Positions 1-10,832 of a DNA stretch of 61,419 nt are shown piece by piece. The notes under the pieces are model-generated. The model saw only the letters and a list, made by a program, of their open reading frames with translations. It had not been told where the DNA came from and ran no database searches. Numbering within the stretch: position 1 is the first letter of the stretch; each line of letters opens with the position of its first letter. Where the stretch lies: positions 1-61,419 of the forward strand of contig JASJQH010000006.1 of NCBI GenBank assembly GCA_040143965.1, in the 5' to 3' direction. A program made the translations under genes and the position numbers. The DNA is from Basidiobolus ranarum (lineage: Eukaryota; Basidiobolomycota; Basidiobolomycetes; Basidiobolales).

Positions 1-978
1 GTCTCTACCCTCGGAAAAGAATTTCAAGAAAATTAAACCATCGTTCGTGAAGTTCCCGTATTTGGTTAGTCGAATATTCAGAATAATTCCATCATTGGCA
101 CAAAATATCGCTAGCCTCACCGGAAGAGGTTCTCGAAACTGAGGAGATACAAGAGAGCATTGAAATTGAGCAACGGAGTTGGTGCTTATGACCTTCTGGA
201 ACTCGTCCATAATAAAATCATATTGTTCTGGATCGATATAGTTTAAAAATGACAACCCAACACAGCGTTCAGGGTTTAGTCCCAATAAAGATTCACATGT
301 TTGTGTAGCAAACTCTATAATTAATCGACGTGAGAAGCGGTTTAATATCATACAGGCGGCTGGTTCTCGAGAGGATACAGGGATGGGTTTACGCAAAGAT
401 TTTTCTAGAGTGTCCGTAGCTTGCTGGACAAAACCCTCCTTTAGGAAAATTACATTAAGACCAGCTACGAAGAATGTATATACATATATATATATAGAAA
501 TATAGATGGATTATGACTTATACCTGCGCAGTTATAACACCATCGCAATCCTGGGTATATGTTTGCTTTACTGCGGCATGGCGAGCTATTGGAAAAAAAT
601 AGGTTAACTAGTTGGCTAGAACAACGCTTCCAAAAATGCGGACTTACCTTTAAGTTGAGGCTCTCCTTTATCGACTCTGGTTATCACTGCTAAAATAATA
701 TCATAGCATTGACCCGACACCGCCTCAATTGGAATTAAACCATCAGTTTTATGTTGAATATGGGTGCAAAATACACTCGCCATGATGTTGTCCTTTTGAA
801 GATGTCTGCAAGCGCCTTGGACGTTTTTGGATTCCGTTTGTTCCATAAAAGAAAACCCGCTCTTCCCTCTTAATTCCTCTAAAGTGTAGCCTGTCACATC
901 TATAATGCTTTCAGAAGCGTATAGTATTTTACACTCGGCTGAAATCTCATAAATAACAATACAGTTTATCTCTTTCAT
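1..978 (-). CDS. PAS-domain protein, partial (3' part outside window)
   Basis: Three exons can be read: 978-648, 585-524 and 438 to the window edge, about 277 residues, with the C-terminus cut off. The first exon encodes a PAS fold (YEISAECKILYASESI, then VTGYTLEELRGKSGF). The third exon carries a second PAS-like segment (FATQTCESLLGLNPERC, FLNYIDPEQYDF). Tandem PAS proteins of this kind are common in early-diverging fungi, some related to white-collar photoreceptors, but I see no LOV-type flavin cysteine motif and no GATA finger in the visible part. A sensor or scaffold role is inferred only. The start at 978 is the first in-frame ATG before the PAS fold; an upstream exon is possible. The third-exon acceptor could shift by one codon. 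Confidence 0.7.
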
Positions 979-1335
979 TTTAACGGACAAAATTTGTAAA
1001 GGAGGTGAGGTCTAAAATGTGTATTTTAGGAAGCAATTAATGAGAAAAAGCAGGAACAATCTATAGATATTCATTTCTCTATACCATATTATGGTTACAA
1101 GTGTACCAGAAGAGGAAATATAATTTAAAAAAAGATTTGTCAGAGGACAAGAGTTTGGGTTTAAGAAATATGTTTAAACAAAGTATTGATTCCAGATGAC
1201 AACTCTATGATTTAGAAATTTAATACCAGTTAACAGACAACATCTTATAGACGTTTATTTTTAGATTTAAGATAAAATTATCTCAAGACGAAAAAGTTTT
1301 GGAATAAAAAAATAATCCAAGGGAAAGTTTTAGGT
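979..1335. other. Intergenic, AT-rich
   Basis: No coding signal seen. It should hold the promoter of the leftward PAS gene and the 3' flank of the neighbouring PD-(D/E)XK-like gene. Confidence 0.5.
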
Positions 1336-2094
1336 TTAAGAATTAGAAAAAGAACTTTCTATCATGTAAGCCAAATATTTTACCAAAGGTAACAATCTTT
1401 GTTTCCACAGATATGGGGCCTTAGATATGTCCATTTCAACGGGATCAAACTTGGCTTTATGTTCCCACTGCAACTTGGACTTTATTTCTTCGACGTCGTT
1501 AATATTAAGTATTTGTTCTTGTTTTGGTCCAATACACCAGATAATTTCCCAGGTGTATCCAGAAGTTATAGCTCCGTAAACGGTATGATCAGTTTTGTGG
1601 CTAGAGCTAATATTTCGGATGTAGGCATTATACAATTGCATAAGATTTTGGGCGCGTCCTAGATTCCAACCTTCTTGTTTTGCCTCGACTATTATAACAA
1701 AGTTTTTGTTGTTTACAATAACAAATTTACGATACCTTTTACGTCGTCACCCACTAAATTAAATTCTCGTTCCAATTTAACTTCTTTGTCATAATATAAA
1801 GCAACAATGTTGTATAAGATAGTAAGAACAAAGTCACCCCGAGTTGTTTCTCCTTCGTCGTCAACTACGCCTTCTGCTTTGGTAAGATTAATAAGAGATT
1901 TGACGATATGATTTAAAGTATCGCTATCAACGTCAGCTTCTTTAAGTTCTGAATCTTTGGCAAGGAACTCCCTTGATTTGATACCTAGGAATTCCAAGAC
2001 TTTTTTGTAATTGAAGTTAGAATAGCCACCTTTGTTTTCGGATTTATAATCTGATGTAGCAATAACATCATCTTTTCTTTTTTTTTGTTGTCAT
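1336..2094 (-). pseudogene. PD-(D/E)XK nuclease-like gene with apparent frameshifts
   Basis: Two overlapping reading frames together look like one protein of about 240 residues. The N-terminal part starts MTTKKK and continues in a second frame with GYSNFNYKKVLEFLGIKS and acidic helices. A later frame carries FVIVNNKNFVIIVEAKQE and GWNLGRAQNLMQLYNAY. The E-A-K preceded by a hydrophobic strand and followed by a helix with Q is typical of restriction-endonuclease-like (PD-(D/E)XK) folds, a family often expanded in early-diverging fungi. Frame changes are needed in the A9 run near 2078-2086 and near 1715-1730 (AAATTT). The second could instead be a 47-nt GT-AG intron, but that would delete a core beta strand. 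Either a decaying gene or homopolymer assembly errors. Confidence 0.5.
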
Positions 2095-4685
2095 AATGTT
2101 AAAGTTGCCAAGGGATTGGTTCAAGGTTAAAAAGACATTAATATATTTTGCAAAATACAAAGAATTATTGAAAGGTATTTGGATATGATGGTATAGTCGA
2201 TTGTTTAAATGCGAATGATAGTTTGGGGTTATTACTACAAGAAAAGATGCTTTATAGGGTGAATTTGACATGGAAACCATCGAGTACCACCTACATTAAT
2301 GAATCGTATTCGCTAGTAAAAAAAACAATGTAAATAAGCATGAAATTAATATTGGAGTCTGTTGAAACATAGTAGGGATTGAATTACTGGGTTGTTTAGT
2401 GACTAAATTTATTCTTGCATAGAGTAATAGATAGTATATTCGACATAAGCAGTGTGATCCTATCCATTAGAAGAACACTAAACCTGTACATTAACTTCCG
2501 CTAGGAAAAGTAAATTTCATGAAAGTAATTTTAACTTAATATGTATAGAGGTTAGATCGTACTAACAACGTACTTTAGACTATTTTGTCATAGTCTTCGT
2601 ATTTAGGTAGGTTCCACCATATTGAGCTTACCTTTAACAAACTTTCTCATTTGTTCACGATTTTGCGCTGTATTTCGAAGAACGCCGCTGCATCGCTTCT
2701 CTAAAAATATATTCATCTATTTCGGGTTAACTCCAGGGAAAGCTAATCTTTAGTATTGAGAAGTTCATCAAAGGAACCCCGGTCGACCCAATCATTGCTG
2801 GATATGATTTTTAGTGGTAAACTACGTAAGTCCAGACCTTTGACCAGAAAGTAGGAGAGTGAGGACATCTACCAAGTTAGATATATCTTATCCAGCTCAA
2901 ATCGAACGATAAACTTTTCCTTTCATAAGCCTCGACAGGCCCTTCCCATCATAAACCAATGATATTCGATATGTGAATCATCCAATGTTCATTGGAAACT
3001 TCTACCTCACTTCCTTCCAACCAGGTTACCGGCGCTGGTCACAACCCAAAAGTGGAATAGTAGGGTAGATTGCAAACTTAAGGCCTTCCAAGTCCAAGTA
3101 TTCATATGATAAAATTGCCTTTCTGAGAAGTAATGAATCATCATACCCGTGGTTCAACAATTTGCCTGTGCTTCCCTATCTACACCTTGTTACTGTTAGA
3201 TCAACATCAGTGTTGGTGATACCACGATCTAAATAGGCATGTCAAGATAGAGATTGATATAAGTTTATCAGCGTTTGAATGACCGCGATCTAAAATAATG
3301 TATCCCAGAACCGCTAATCCATTTAGAGTTGGTGGTTCTGTATAGCATTACGGATGCGAGTTCTTTTTACCTAGTCTTGTCACGTATTTCAAATGTGAGC
3401 TCATCTATGCTGTGACAACAGGGTGTGGTGAACCTTTTGGTTGTTGGTGTTATTAGTTCTTCATAACGATCTTGTTGACGAGGGAAATGTCATGAGAATA
3501 AATTCCCTTTTCAGGGATAGTCTCGAAATACTGTAGATAAGCATCCGTTTCTCCGACCTGCCTTCGATCCTAGCAAGTGGTAAAAATCTCGGTAAAATTT
3601 CATCTTAATTTTAGCAATAATTTGTTATATTAGTAATATAATAAATCTACGGTTCTTTGGAGATTGGAGGTTAAAGCCCGTGGTCGGAATCTGTAGATCC
3701 AGCCACCAAAGCTGATATGATCATTTTGGTAGGGTATGGCATCCACATGGTCTTTCTTGGTCGGTTATCTATTTTAAATGCTCTGGTCGGGGAACTCGGT
3801 TTTATATAGTGTGTTTTCATTCGCTAGTGAAGCTTGCTTCGACAGTTACTCGGAAGATAGCACACTTCCATCTATACCTCTTCTAGCATGCATATAAGCT
3901 TACTGAACAGCAAGTAGTCGAATATCACAGGGAATAACTCCTTATTTGGGCCAGCATGGGTTTAATGGAAATATCGTGGAATAAGAAAGTGCTGGTTTCA
4001 GAGTTCTTGCCAATCCGGTGCTGATATGGGATAGGTGCTTATTTCTAAACTGCGCGACTACTGGCCAGTAAACAATTGAGTGAATATCGCTACTATCCTC
4101 ATATATACATGTCCAGCGGTCTATTGGCTAATCCTCAAAATAAGCAACTCTATCTCAAGGACAAATATCCACCCATAGAACGGCAATATGATGAAGCGCA
4201 CCATTACCCTCAGAATACTAATGACCCCAGCTTTGATTTGGTTCAGATTTGTTACCGGAGATACTGGCTGAACGGATGAATTTAAGTTTAGAAAGTCGCC
4301 AAGAAACCACGAAACAGATTTCCCTTTTTAGCCCAACCTCAACTCTACAATTGGAGTTTTAAACTTCGAATCACCTTCCAAACTCTGTGGATGATAAAAT
4401 ATCCAGATCGATTCAGTACGGTGTATCACTGTCATTGGCCATGGATGAAAAGTGAAACTAACCAGGTTGAACATTTTCACCGTTCCTATTTGGATTTGGG
4501 CACTAGTCTAGAGATAGCCACTGGATCTTGTTTGTATTTAAGAGCCTCGTCCTCACATGGCTAGTAATCAAAATATCCATTTCCTTTACTTTTCAACTAT
4601 AGATCCTGAAAAGTCTCTCCATATACATTCTCCATTTCTTTGATATATCCCTCTTTATATTGGTCACTCACAATAATTATATTTC
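2095..4685. other. 2.6 kb without recognisable gene
   Basis: The longest open stretch is 4076-4279 on the plus strand (67 codons, Tyr/Pro-rich start SEYRYYPHIYMSSG), which matches nothing I recognise and has no clear exon partners. No terminal repeats, tRNA or rRNA are visible. The last few hundred bases should be the promoter and leader of the WOPR gene. Confidence 0.4.
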
Positions 4686-5561
4686 ATGATGACGGCAATG
4701 GAAACCTTCTACGGATACATCGAAAACGTCCACGACGCTCTTCTTATATTTGAGGCCTGTAGACTCGGTCAACTTCGTCGAGTTCAAAGACGATTAAGTG
4801 ATAAAGAACGCCGAAGCCTTCGCTCTGGATCGGTCTATGTATGGGAAGAAGAAGAAGCCAGTATGAAAAGATGGACTGACGGTCGTACTTGGTCTCCCTC
4901 TCGTGTACACGGTTGTTTCTTAACATATCGTGAGCTAGAGAACAAGCGCAAGTCAGCCAAAATCAATGAATCTCCTACCATGTATGGTTATTGTTCTGAT
5001 CCCGAGCAATCGTCAGATCATTTCCAATACAAATCCGATGGTTTGATTAAGCAGTCTTTATGCTACACCACCGCTGATGGCCACCGCTTACACCTGATAT
5101 CTTATCACAACAAGCATCACGTTGCTACCGGAAGCCTTCGCACTCCATCTAGAGAACCATTGTTCGCTCATATTACTATTCCTAAGGGATTATACCCTGA
5201 TATGACTCAAGAATACTCTCCTAATGGTGGATTTTCTATGCCAGTAGAAGATAGCTTCTCTCCTCGCAGTTTGTCCAAGAAGCCATCTTATATGCGTACC
5301 CCAGTGTCTCAAACTCAATCTCAACCTCAATCACGATCAGCGTCTTCGAGTGAAAAACCACGCTCTCTCAGTCCTTTAAGCTGTACTAGCCCTGTTCTTC
5401 AAAATGAGTTTGAACTACCTAGCTTGAAGTCATCTAGCCCAACTCAATGGGGATCCTTGCCACCACTCAATATCCCTTGCCTAGATATTCAAATCAACCG
5501 AGTACTTCATAGTGAAGACCGTCGACAATTGTCGGTGTTATCCGTTGGACTCACGTTCTAA
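4686..5561 (+). CDS. WOPR (Gti1/Pac2-type) transcription factor
   Basis: Single-exon gene of 291 residues. Both halves of the WOPR DNA-binding domain are present. WOPRa runs from about residue 7 to 85 (FYGYIENVHDALLIFEACR, VYVWEEEE, WTDGRTWSPSR, FLTYREL). WOPRb lies at about 115-145 (SDGLIKQSLCYTTADGHRLH, ISYH). The family includes Candida Wor1, S. pombe Gti1/Pac2 and Fusarium Sge1, nuclear regulators of morphogenetic switching, gluconate uptake or pathogenicity. The C-terminal third is Ser/Pro/Gln-rich and probably disordered. Two in-frame ATGs adjoin at 4686 and 4689; a third follows at residue 5. Closer to the Pac2/Gti1 group than to Wor1 only by general resemblance. Confidence 0.92.
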   Translation: MMTAMETFYGYIENVHDALLIFEACRLGQLRRVQRRLSDKERRSLRSGSVYVWEEEEASMKRWTDGRTWSPSRVHGCFLTYRELENKRKSAKINESPTMYGYCSDPEQSSDHFQYKSDGLIKQSLCYTTADGHRLHLISYHNKHHVATGSLRTPSREPLFAHITIPKGLYPDMTQEYSPNGGFSMPVEDSFSPRSLSKKPSYMRTPVSQTQSQPQSRSASSSEKPRSLSPLSCTSPVLQNEFELPSLKSSSPTQWGSLPPLNIPCLDIQINRVLHSEDRRQLSVLSVGLTF

Positions 5562-5967
5562 ATGCTAGGCTCTGTTGTATGAAAACATTGATCTTGTCGT
5601 ATTTTCTTAATGTACATAGTGAATGTGAATGGATATCTCTACTCTCTTCAGCTACAATGAAGTTAATTAGATTGAGTAATCCATTCAAATAGAATACCCC
5701 CCGAAATAACCTTATACCCTTCCCTTCTCCCGTCTGAGCCGTAAGAAAATAGACTGATATCTTAGAAGCTCTACTTACTTTACTAGAAAATTGTTAAATT
5801 CATTTTATACGTCCTCTCCTTTCACATAGACTATTATAAACAATAAATCCATGATGTATATACTATTTATTCGTTCTCTTCAATTCCTTTCTTTTTCTTT
5901 ATCTACTAAAATTCCTAAGGAAATGGATGGATAAATATTTTCTATCAGTTTAACTATCGACATAAAT
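5562..5967. other. Convergent 3' intergenic region
   Basis: Lies between the stop codons of the WOPR gene and the opposing Kre9-like gene. It is AT-rich with several AATAAA-like signals (for example near 5840) and no ORF of note. Likely only the two 3' UTRs. Confidence 0.5.
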
Positions 5968-6882
5968 CTAATCATCCTCCTCCTCACTATCCATCTCCTC
6001 TTCTTCATTGCCATTGACATTGGTTTCGGAATCTGCACCCCTACTTGGAGGCTTATCAGCCCCCTGGCCAGCAGCTTGCGAACGATTTGAATCGACATTA
6101 TCTTCCGGAGAAATTCTAGAACTTCTTTGGATGGTGAATAGGCGACTGGAGATAAGATTAGGAGGATTCCCCATGCGAATAAAATAATTACTATCGGGTG
6201 TAAGAGTCTCTGGGACTATCCATGTTAAACTTTGAGAACGTGGGTCCACAGAGAGAGCGATCTTAGTCACTAATCGAGGTTCGGCTAATGATCCCATAGA
6301 TAAAGATATCTCTAATGGACTATTATTGTTGGCCGGATTCATCCAAGTGATATTGATTTGTTCTCCAGTCTTCCAAATGGTGGAATCAGTTGGATGTGTT
6401 ATAGTCAAAGCAGTGTCTGAGGCCGGTGTAGCAGGTGCTTGTGGGTCATTTGGATTATTTGCGGTCGATGGGTCGGTATTACCGTTATTACGACCAATAT
6501 CAAGTAATGGTCGAGGTGGTTGCTGAGCATCAGGGTTATCTCTGATGGTAAAGAAATGACTCCAATAATATAAACCGTTGGAACCAATTCTCACAGAATA
6601 ACTATTTCCAGGTGAAATGGTCCCTGGTACTATCCAGGTATACGTGCCTACTTTAGGATCAACCCCAGATGCAATTGGACCAACCAATGTCAAAGATTGA
6701 GCAGAGCCTTGAGCTAACCCGATTTCTACAGTAGTCATATTACTAAAATTTACCCATTTGATATTGACCGAATCCCCCTTATTCCAGACTGTTCCACGGA
6801 TGGGATCGGTCAAGTATATATCTGCTTGAACTTTGACTAGTAAACAGAGCAGTGAAAAGAGCAAGTAAGTCAGCAGTCTCAT
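5968..6882 (-). CDS. Secreted protein with two Kre9/KNH-type domains
   Basis: 304 residues from the ATG at 6882, chosen because it gives a clean signal peptide (MRLLTYLLFSLLCLLVKVQA). The frame stays open for 49 codons upstream, but that stretch is not signal-like. The mature protein begins DIYLTDPIRGTVWNKGDSVN. Two repeats follow, at about 22-120 and 160-270, each with a Ser/Thr-rich GPI-anchored-family (Kre9/KNH, PF10342-like) pattern: an entry strand (GDSVNIKW, GEQINITW), then YTWIVPGTISPGNSY or LTWIVPETLTPDSNY, then RIG/RMG. Such proteins are linked to beta-1,6-glucan and cell-wall assembly. The C-terminus is strongly acidic (EEEEMDSEEEDD) with no hydrophobic GPI-attachment tail, so it is probably soluble rather than GPI-anchored. 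Confidence 0.85.
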   Translation of the reverse strand: MRLLTYLLFSLLCLLVKVQADIYLTDPIRGTVWNKGDSVNIKWVNFSNMTTVEIGLAQGSAQSLTLVGPIASGVDPKVGTYTWIVPGTISPGNSYSVRIGSNGLYYWSHFFTIRDNPDAQQPPRPLLDIGRNNGNTDPSTANNPNDPQAPATPASDTALTITHPTDSTIWKTGEQINITWMNPANNNSPLEISLSMGSLAEPRLVTKIALSVDPRSQSLTWIVPETLTPDSNYFIRMGNPPNLISSRLFTIQRSSRISPEDNVDSNRSQAAGQGADKPPSRGADSETNVNGNEEEEMDSEEEDD

Positions 6883-8196
6883 TGGAGGTAGGTCGTATGG
6901 AGAAGCGGTCGTAATTGTACCATATACTTCTTCATGATGGTTATATATACCTGCCAGTGAGGACACTCGGTTCAATATGTTCGGCCCCCACCGAAATTTC
7001 TGACGCGTGCTTAACGTGCTTTCTACCACCGGAAGTTTTCCCCAATTCCTTGGCAGGTAGAAAGAAAAAACGACATAAAGTATAAAATATGATGCATACT
7101 ATTAGGTCATATTAATGTAGAAATATAAACGCCGAGAATAACTTCAAATGAGAATTACTCACTACTACGGAAGAATATTCGTATGGTCAAGTCAGATGAA
7201 TGCTACGAGAAAATTCCCGATGTTTAAGCACAGATAAATGAATTTGAGGAGTGGTAGTAATTAAAAATATTCATCAACCAACCAAAAGATCCACCATTTA
7301 AACTGCTTGTATGCTAAGTGTTCATGCTTTATATACGTTCATAATCTTCTTTCCACTTGTACTATCATTTGACACAAAAATCAAAGCCATGAAATCCCTC
7401 GTTCTAACAACACCTGGACGTTGACGTTGTTACTCTGTTTCAGTAACCCATCTGCGGGCTTGCACAAAACGAAATAACTACTAGAAAATACATGTGTGTT
7501 GTTGAATTTTTCTGTACCTAATGAAAAATACTGCTATGTCGATCAAACCATGAGGTTTTCTCTAGTAATAATTAATGTTCAGGATTAGATTATTGGATAA
7601 ACACGAAGGGAGTATTCAAGTGTAGATCTTTCTATTAAGCGTCAAGCTGCATTAATTAACACAAATGCGTAAGATATTCACGATGCTTTACCTAGAGCCT
7701 GCTTGACTTCTATCATGATGATCTTGGTAATTGAGAATCCTCTCTCTAAGGCTGGCTACTACTCTTAGGGCGTATGTAAGCTAGGAGATTAATACTCCAA
7801 AATGATGAGATAGCTACTAGCATTGGCAGATGTCTGCCAATAACATAACGGCGCTCATTTTGATAATTTAATTAGCAAAACTACATGGCTGTGAGACGCA
7901 TAATAAGTAGTAATTCTGCTCTCCTGCTTTAACTAAAATCCCACTCAGGATTTGACTTCAAGGAGGCCCTCCTGTTGTCATGCACCTATATATCATGCCG
8001 CTACTAATGTTGCTGTTGGACTTTTTACTTATAGGATTTATCGGTCTTCTTAGACAGATATCACTCAGCAATTAAGAACCAGAAGAGTCTTTGAACTACC
8101 ATAAAATTTAGAAGTCACACATATACACTCAAAGTAAGCGAAGAAATCTCTCACGTTTACACATTTTTGATTCGAGTAAAACCACCAGATTGAAGC
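6883..8196. other. Divergent intergenic region
   Basis: 1.3 kb between the Kre9-like gene and the PKA-R gene, which diverge, so it should hold both promoters. Apart from one MCB-type hexamer near 7003 I see no coding or repeat signal. Confidence 0.45.
7003..7008. promoter_or_regulatory. MCB-type ACGCGT motif upstream of Kre9-like gene
   Basis: A perfect MluI cell-cycle box 121 bp upstream of the Kre9-like start codon. In ascomycete yeasts MCB drives G1/S expression through MBF, and an MBF-type factor is encoded at 29.2 kb. A single copy may be chance. Confidence 0.3.
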
Positions 8197-9655
8197 ATGG
8201 CTTCCAATGATCTTTTTGACCAAACCCCAAGTGGATTTCCTGATATCATTCGAGACCTCCATACCAAAGTGGTTCAAGCCCAACCTAAAGACCTTTTTCA
8301 GTTCTGTGGAGATTATTTTCATGAGAAATTAGAGGAGCAGAGAGCTGAGCTACTCTGCTTGGGTAAGTTCAAATGTATTAATAGACTGTTACATGTATAA
8401 TGGTCACTCAATCTTCAACCTTAGCCACTCAGGTACCCTCCAGTCAAAGCCTTTTTGAAGACTTGCATATCGATTTATCCAACCAGCAGGACTCTGAACT
8501 CTCGCCAGACTTAAATGAAAAGTTCAAAGTAGCCAGTTCGTTAGATGAATTGCTTGAGTTAAGTGACGAGGAGTTATATACTTCCGGGCCAGAGGACTAC
8601 GCAACCTCTTCACAGCATACTTCATCAACAATGGGTGACGAAGAATCTGAGGAAGATGATATAATTGGAGAGCTTCATAACATCCCTCCGACTTTAAATC
8701 GAGTAAGACGGACTTCGGTAAGCGCTGAATCAATGGAACCCACGGATAATGGAGAATACTTGAAAATGGTGATTGAAAAAACTCCTGAACAAAAGGAGCG
8801 CATTGAGACCTCCATTTCGAATAACTTCCTTTTCAAAAATCTAGACGATGAGCAGAAAAAAGATACAATTGATGCTATGTCCGAAAAAAAGATTTTCCAG
8901 GGGGAAGAAGTAATTAAACAAGGTGGAGTTGGTGACTACTTCTATGTAGTAGAGTCCGGTACTTTGAACTGCTATGTGGAAAAAGAGGAAAATACTGAGC
9001 CCCTTAAAGTGACCGATTTTGGACCTGGAGCTAGCTTTGGAGAATTAGCGTTAATGTACAATGCTCCTCGTGCAGCAACTATTGTTGCTACCTCCGATTG
9101 TGTTTTATGGGCTCTCGACCGCATCACATTTCGTAGAATGCTTATGGAACGTACAAACTCCAAGAGAAAAATGTATGAACACTTTTTAGAGGAGGTTCCT
9201 TTATTGGTTTCCTTAGAATCATATGAAAAGCACAAGATTGCCGATGCTCTTGAAACGCTAGTTTTTGAAGACGGTGATGTTGTGCTTCGTCAAGGTGATA
9301 AAGGCGAGAGTTTTTTCATTATTGAAGCCGGTGAAGCTGTTGTTACGAAGTCTGATCCCAACGGTTTTGCTTCACATATCTCTGTGCTAAAAAAAGGCGA
9401 CTACTTTGGAGGTATAGTTATCTAATCCATAGTTATGTAAGCAAACGAAGTTACTCTTATCTAACAGTTGTTTTAAATTAAACAGAACTTGCTCTACTCA
9501 ACAATAAACCCCGAGCAGCCACCATAGTTGCCTCTGGCAAACTTAAGGTAGTTACCCTTGGAAAACGTGCATTTGTTCGACTCCTTGGTCCTGTAGTAGA
9601 TATTATTCGAAGAAATACCGCCAACTACCGTGTAATTTCACGTCAAGCAAACTAA
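8197..9655 (+). CDS. pkaR: cAMP-dependent protein kinase regulatory subunit
   Basis: Three exons (8197-8362, 8425-9411, 9486-9655) give 440 residues with consistent phase. The N-terminus has an RIIa-like dimerisation/docking helix (FPDIIRDLHTKVVQAQ). The inhibitory site is RRTSVS, a phosphorylatable type-II-like pseudosubstrate, at about residue 169-174. Two cyclic-nucleotide-binding domains follow, each with the phosphate-binding cassette: FGELALMYNAPRAATIVA in domain A and FGELALLNNKPRAATIVA in domain B, the latter formed only after the second intron is removed. The protein holds the PKA catalytic subunit inactive until cAMP binds, as Bcy1 does in yeast. Zygomycete fungi often carry several paralogues; which one this is cannot be told. 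Confidence 0.96.
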
Positions 9656-10511
9656 ATATACACCCAAGCTTGTTTATGTTTTAATAGAATTACGGAGATA
9701 CTCTTTATTTTTAAAAAAAAGAAATTTTCAACATACCCAAACTATTTAACCACCTCTTCCCATTTTATGCTACCCATCGTACATCAAATCGAGTATTTCT
9801 TGGGGAAAACTATCACTAATTAACCTTTATTAACATGATTGAATCTCCTGCTATACAAGGTATTAACTATAGATATCAACAATAATGAATCAATAAACCC
9901 GGTCACAATTGATTGATTCTTTGTAACGATTTATGCAACTTTACTGCATATTCTAGAGGCAATATGGCCAGTAGTGTAACAATCCCTAGTAACATTTACT
10001 TTAAACAGCCAGTTGATTGAAAATATACACATGTAATGCAAATTTCAGGAAACATTCGAAATTTCCCTTTTCATGTGATACGATAAACATGGATAAGCAT
10101 GGTAAAGCTAACTAACTAAATAACATATACTAATAAATCCAAAACACTTCACCCCACATGACAAGGCTCAAGGACGAGACCGGTCGGATTCACTACAAAG
10201 GATATATGGTATAGATATACCCCAACAGTTGAAAATCCACTGGAATGTGGGGACCCGTAAGAAAAGAAAATGTAATTGGGTTAATGCAATGGGAAACCAT
10301 CCTGGATCAATCGAAATCCTAGCATTCAAAAACCCCAGACGCTGCCCAAATTATGAGATCCAACCCCTGTTTAGATCGTATCCCCAAATTTCTGGTAAGC
10401 CAGAATTGGGACAGGAGTGGACAAAGTGTTCAAAGAAACCATCAATAGAGCAAGGTTTTTCTCGACTTCAACAGCCCTCAAACTTGGCATCCTCCTTGTC
10501 ACTTTACCAAT
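9656..10511. other. Intergenic region
   Basis: Holds the 3' flank of the PKA-R gene and the promoter of COX12. A 96-codon open frame at 10229-10519 overlaps the COX12 start and resembles no protein I know; treated as chance. Confidence 0.45.
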
Positions 10512-10832
10512 ATGTCTGACGAAACTGATTTCACTGTAAAGCTTAGCACCGTCGCTTTCGACGCTCGTTTCCCTAACCAAAACCAAACCAAGCACTGCTG
10601 GCAAAACTATGTCGATTACCACAAGTGCATTACCGCTCGTGGTGAAGATTTCCCTCCTTGCAAGCAATTCTACCGTGCTTTCAGAAGCCTCTGCCCTGAT
10701 GACTGGGTAAGTGATCATTATTGAAGTACTCCAGATTATTTTACTTTGTACTAAATATTTTTCTTTGTACAGATTGACCGTTGGGATCAACAAAGAGAAG
10801 CCGAAATTAACCCTTCCGACATGTCTCCTTAA
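10512..10832 (+). CDS. COX12: Cytochrome c oxidase subunit VIb (Cox12)
   Basis: Two exons (10512-10706, 10773-10832) give 84 residues, the usual family length. The twin-cysteine signature is intact: CWQNYVDYHKC (CX9C) followed by CKQFYRAFRSLC (CX10C), forming the disulfide-bonded helical hairpin. The C-terminus is IDRWDQQREAEINPSDMSP, supplied by exon 2. Cox12 is a nuclear-encoded subunit on the intermembrane-space face of complex IV; family members are imported and oxidised by the Mia40 pathway. No presequence is present, as expected. Confidence 0.96.

Noticed and set aside
4076-4279. 67-codon Tyr/Pro-rich open frame
   Set aside because: No conserved motif, no phase-consistent neighbouring exon, within the range expected by chance.
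6883-7029. Open 49-codon N-terminal extension of the Kre9-like frame
   Set aside because: It would place the signal peptide internally and overlaps promoter-like sequence; the ATG at 6882 gives a clean signal peptide.
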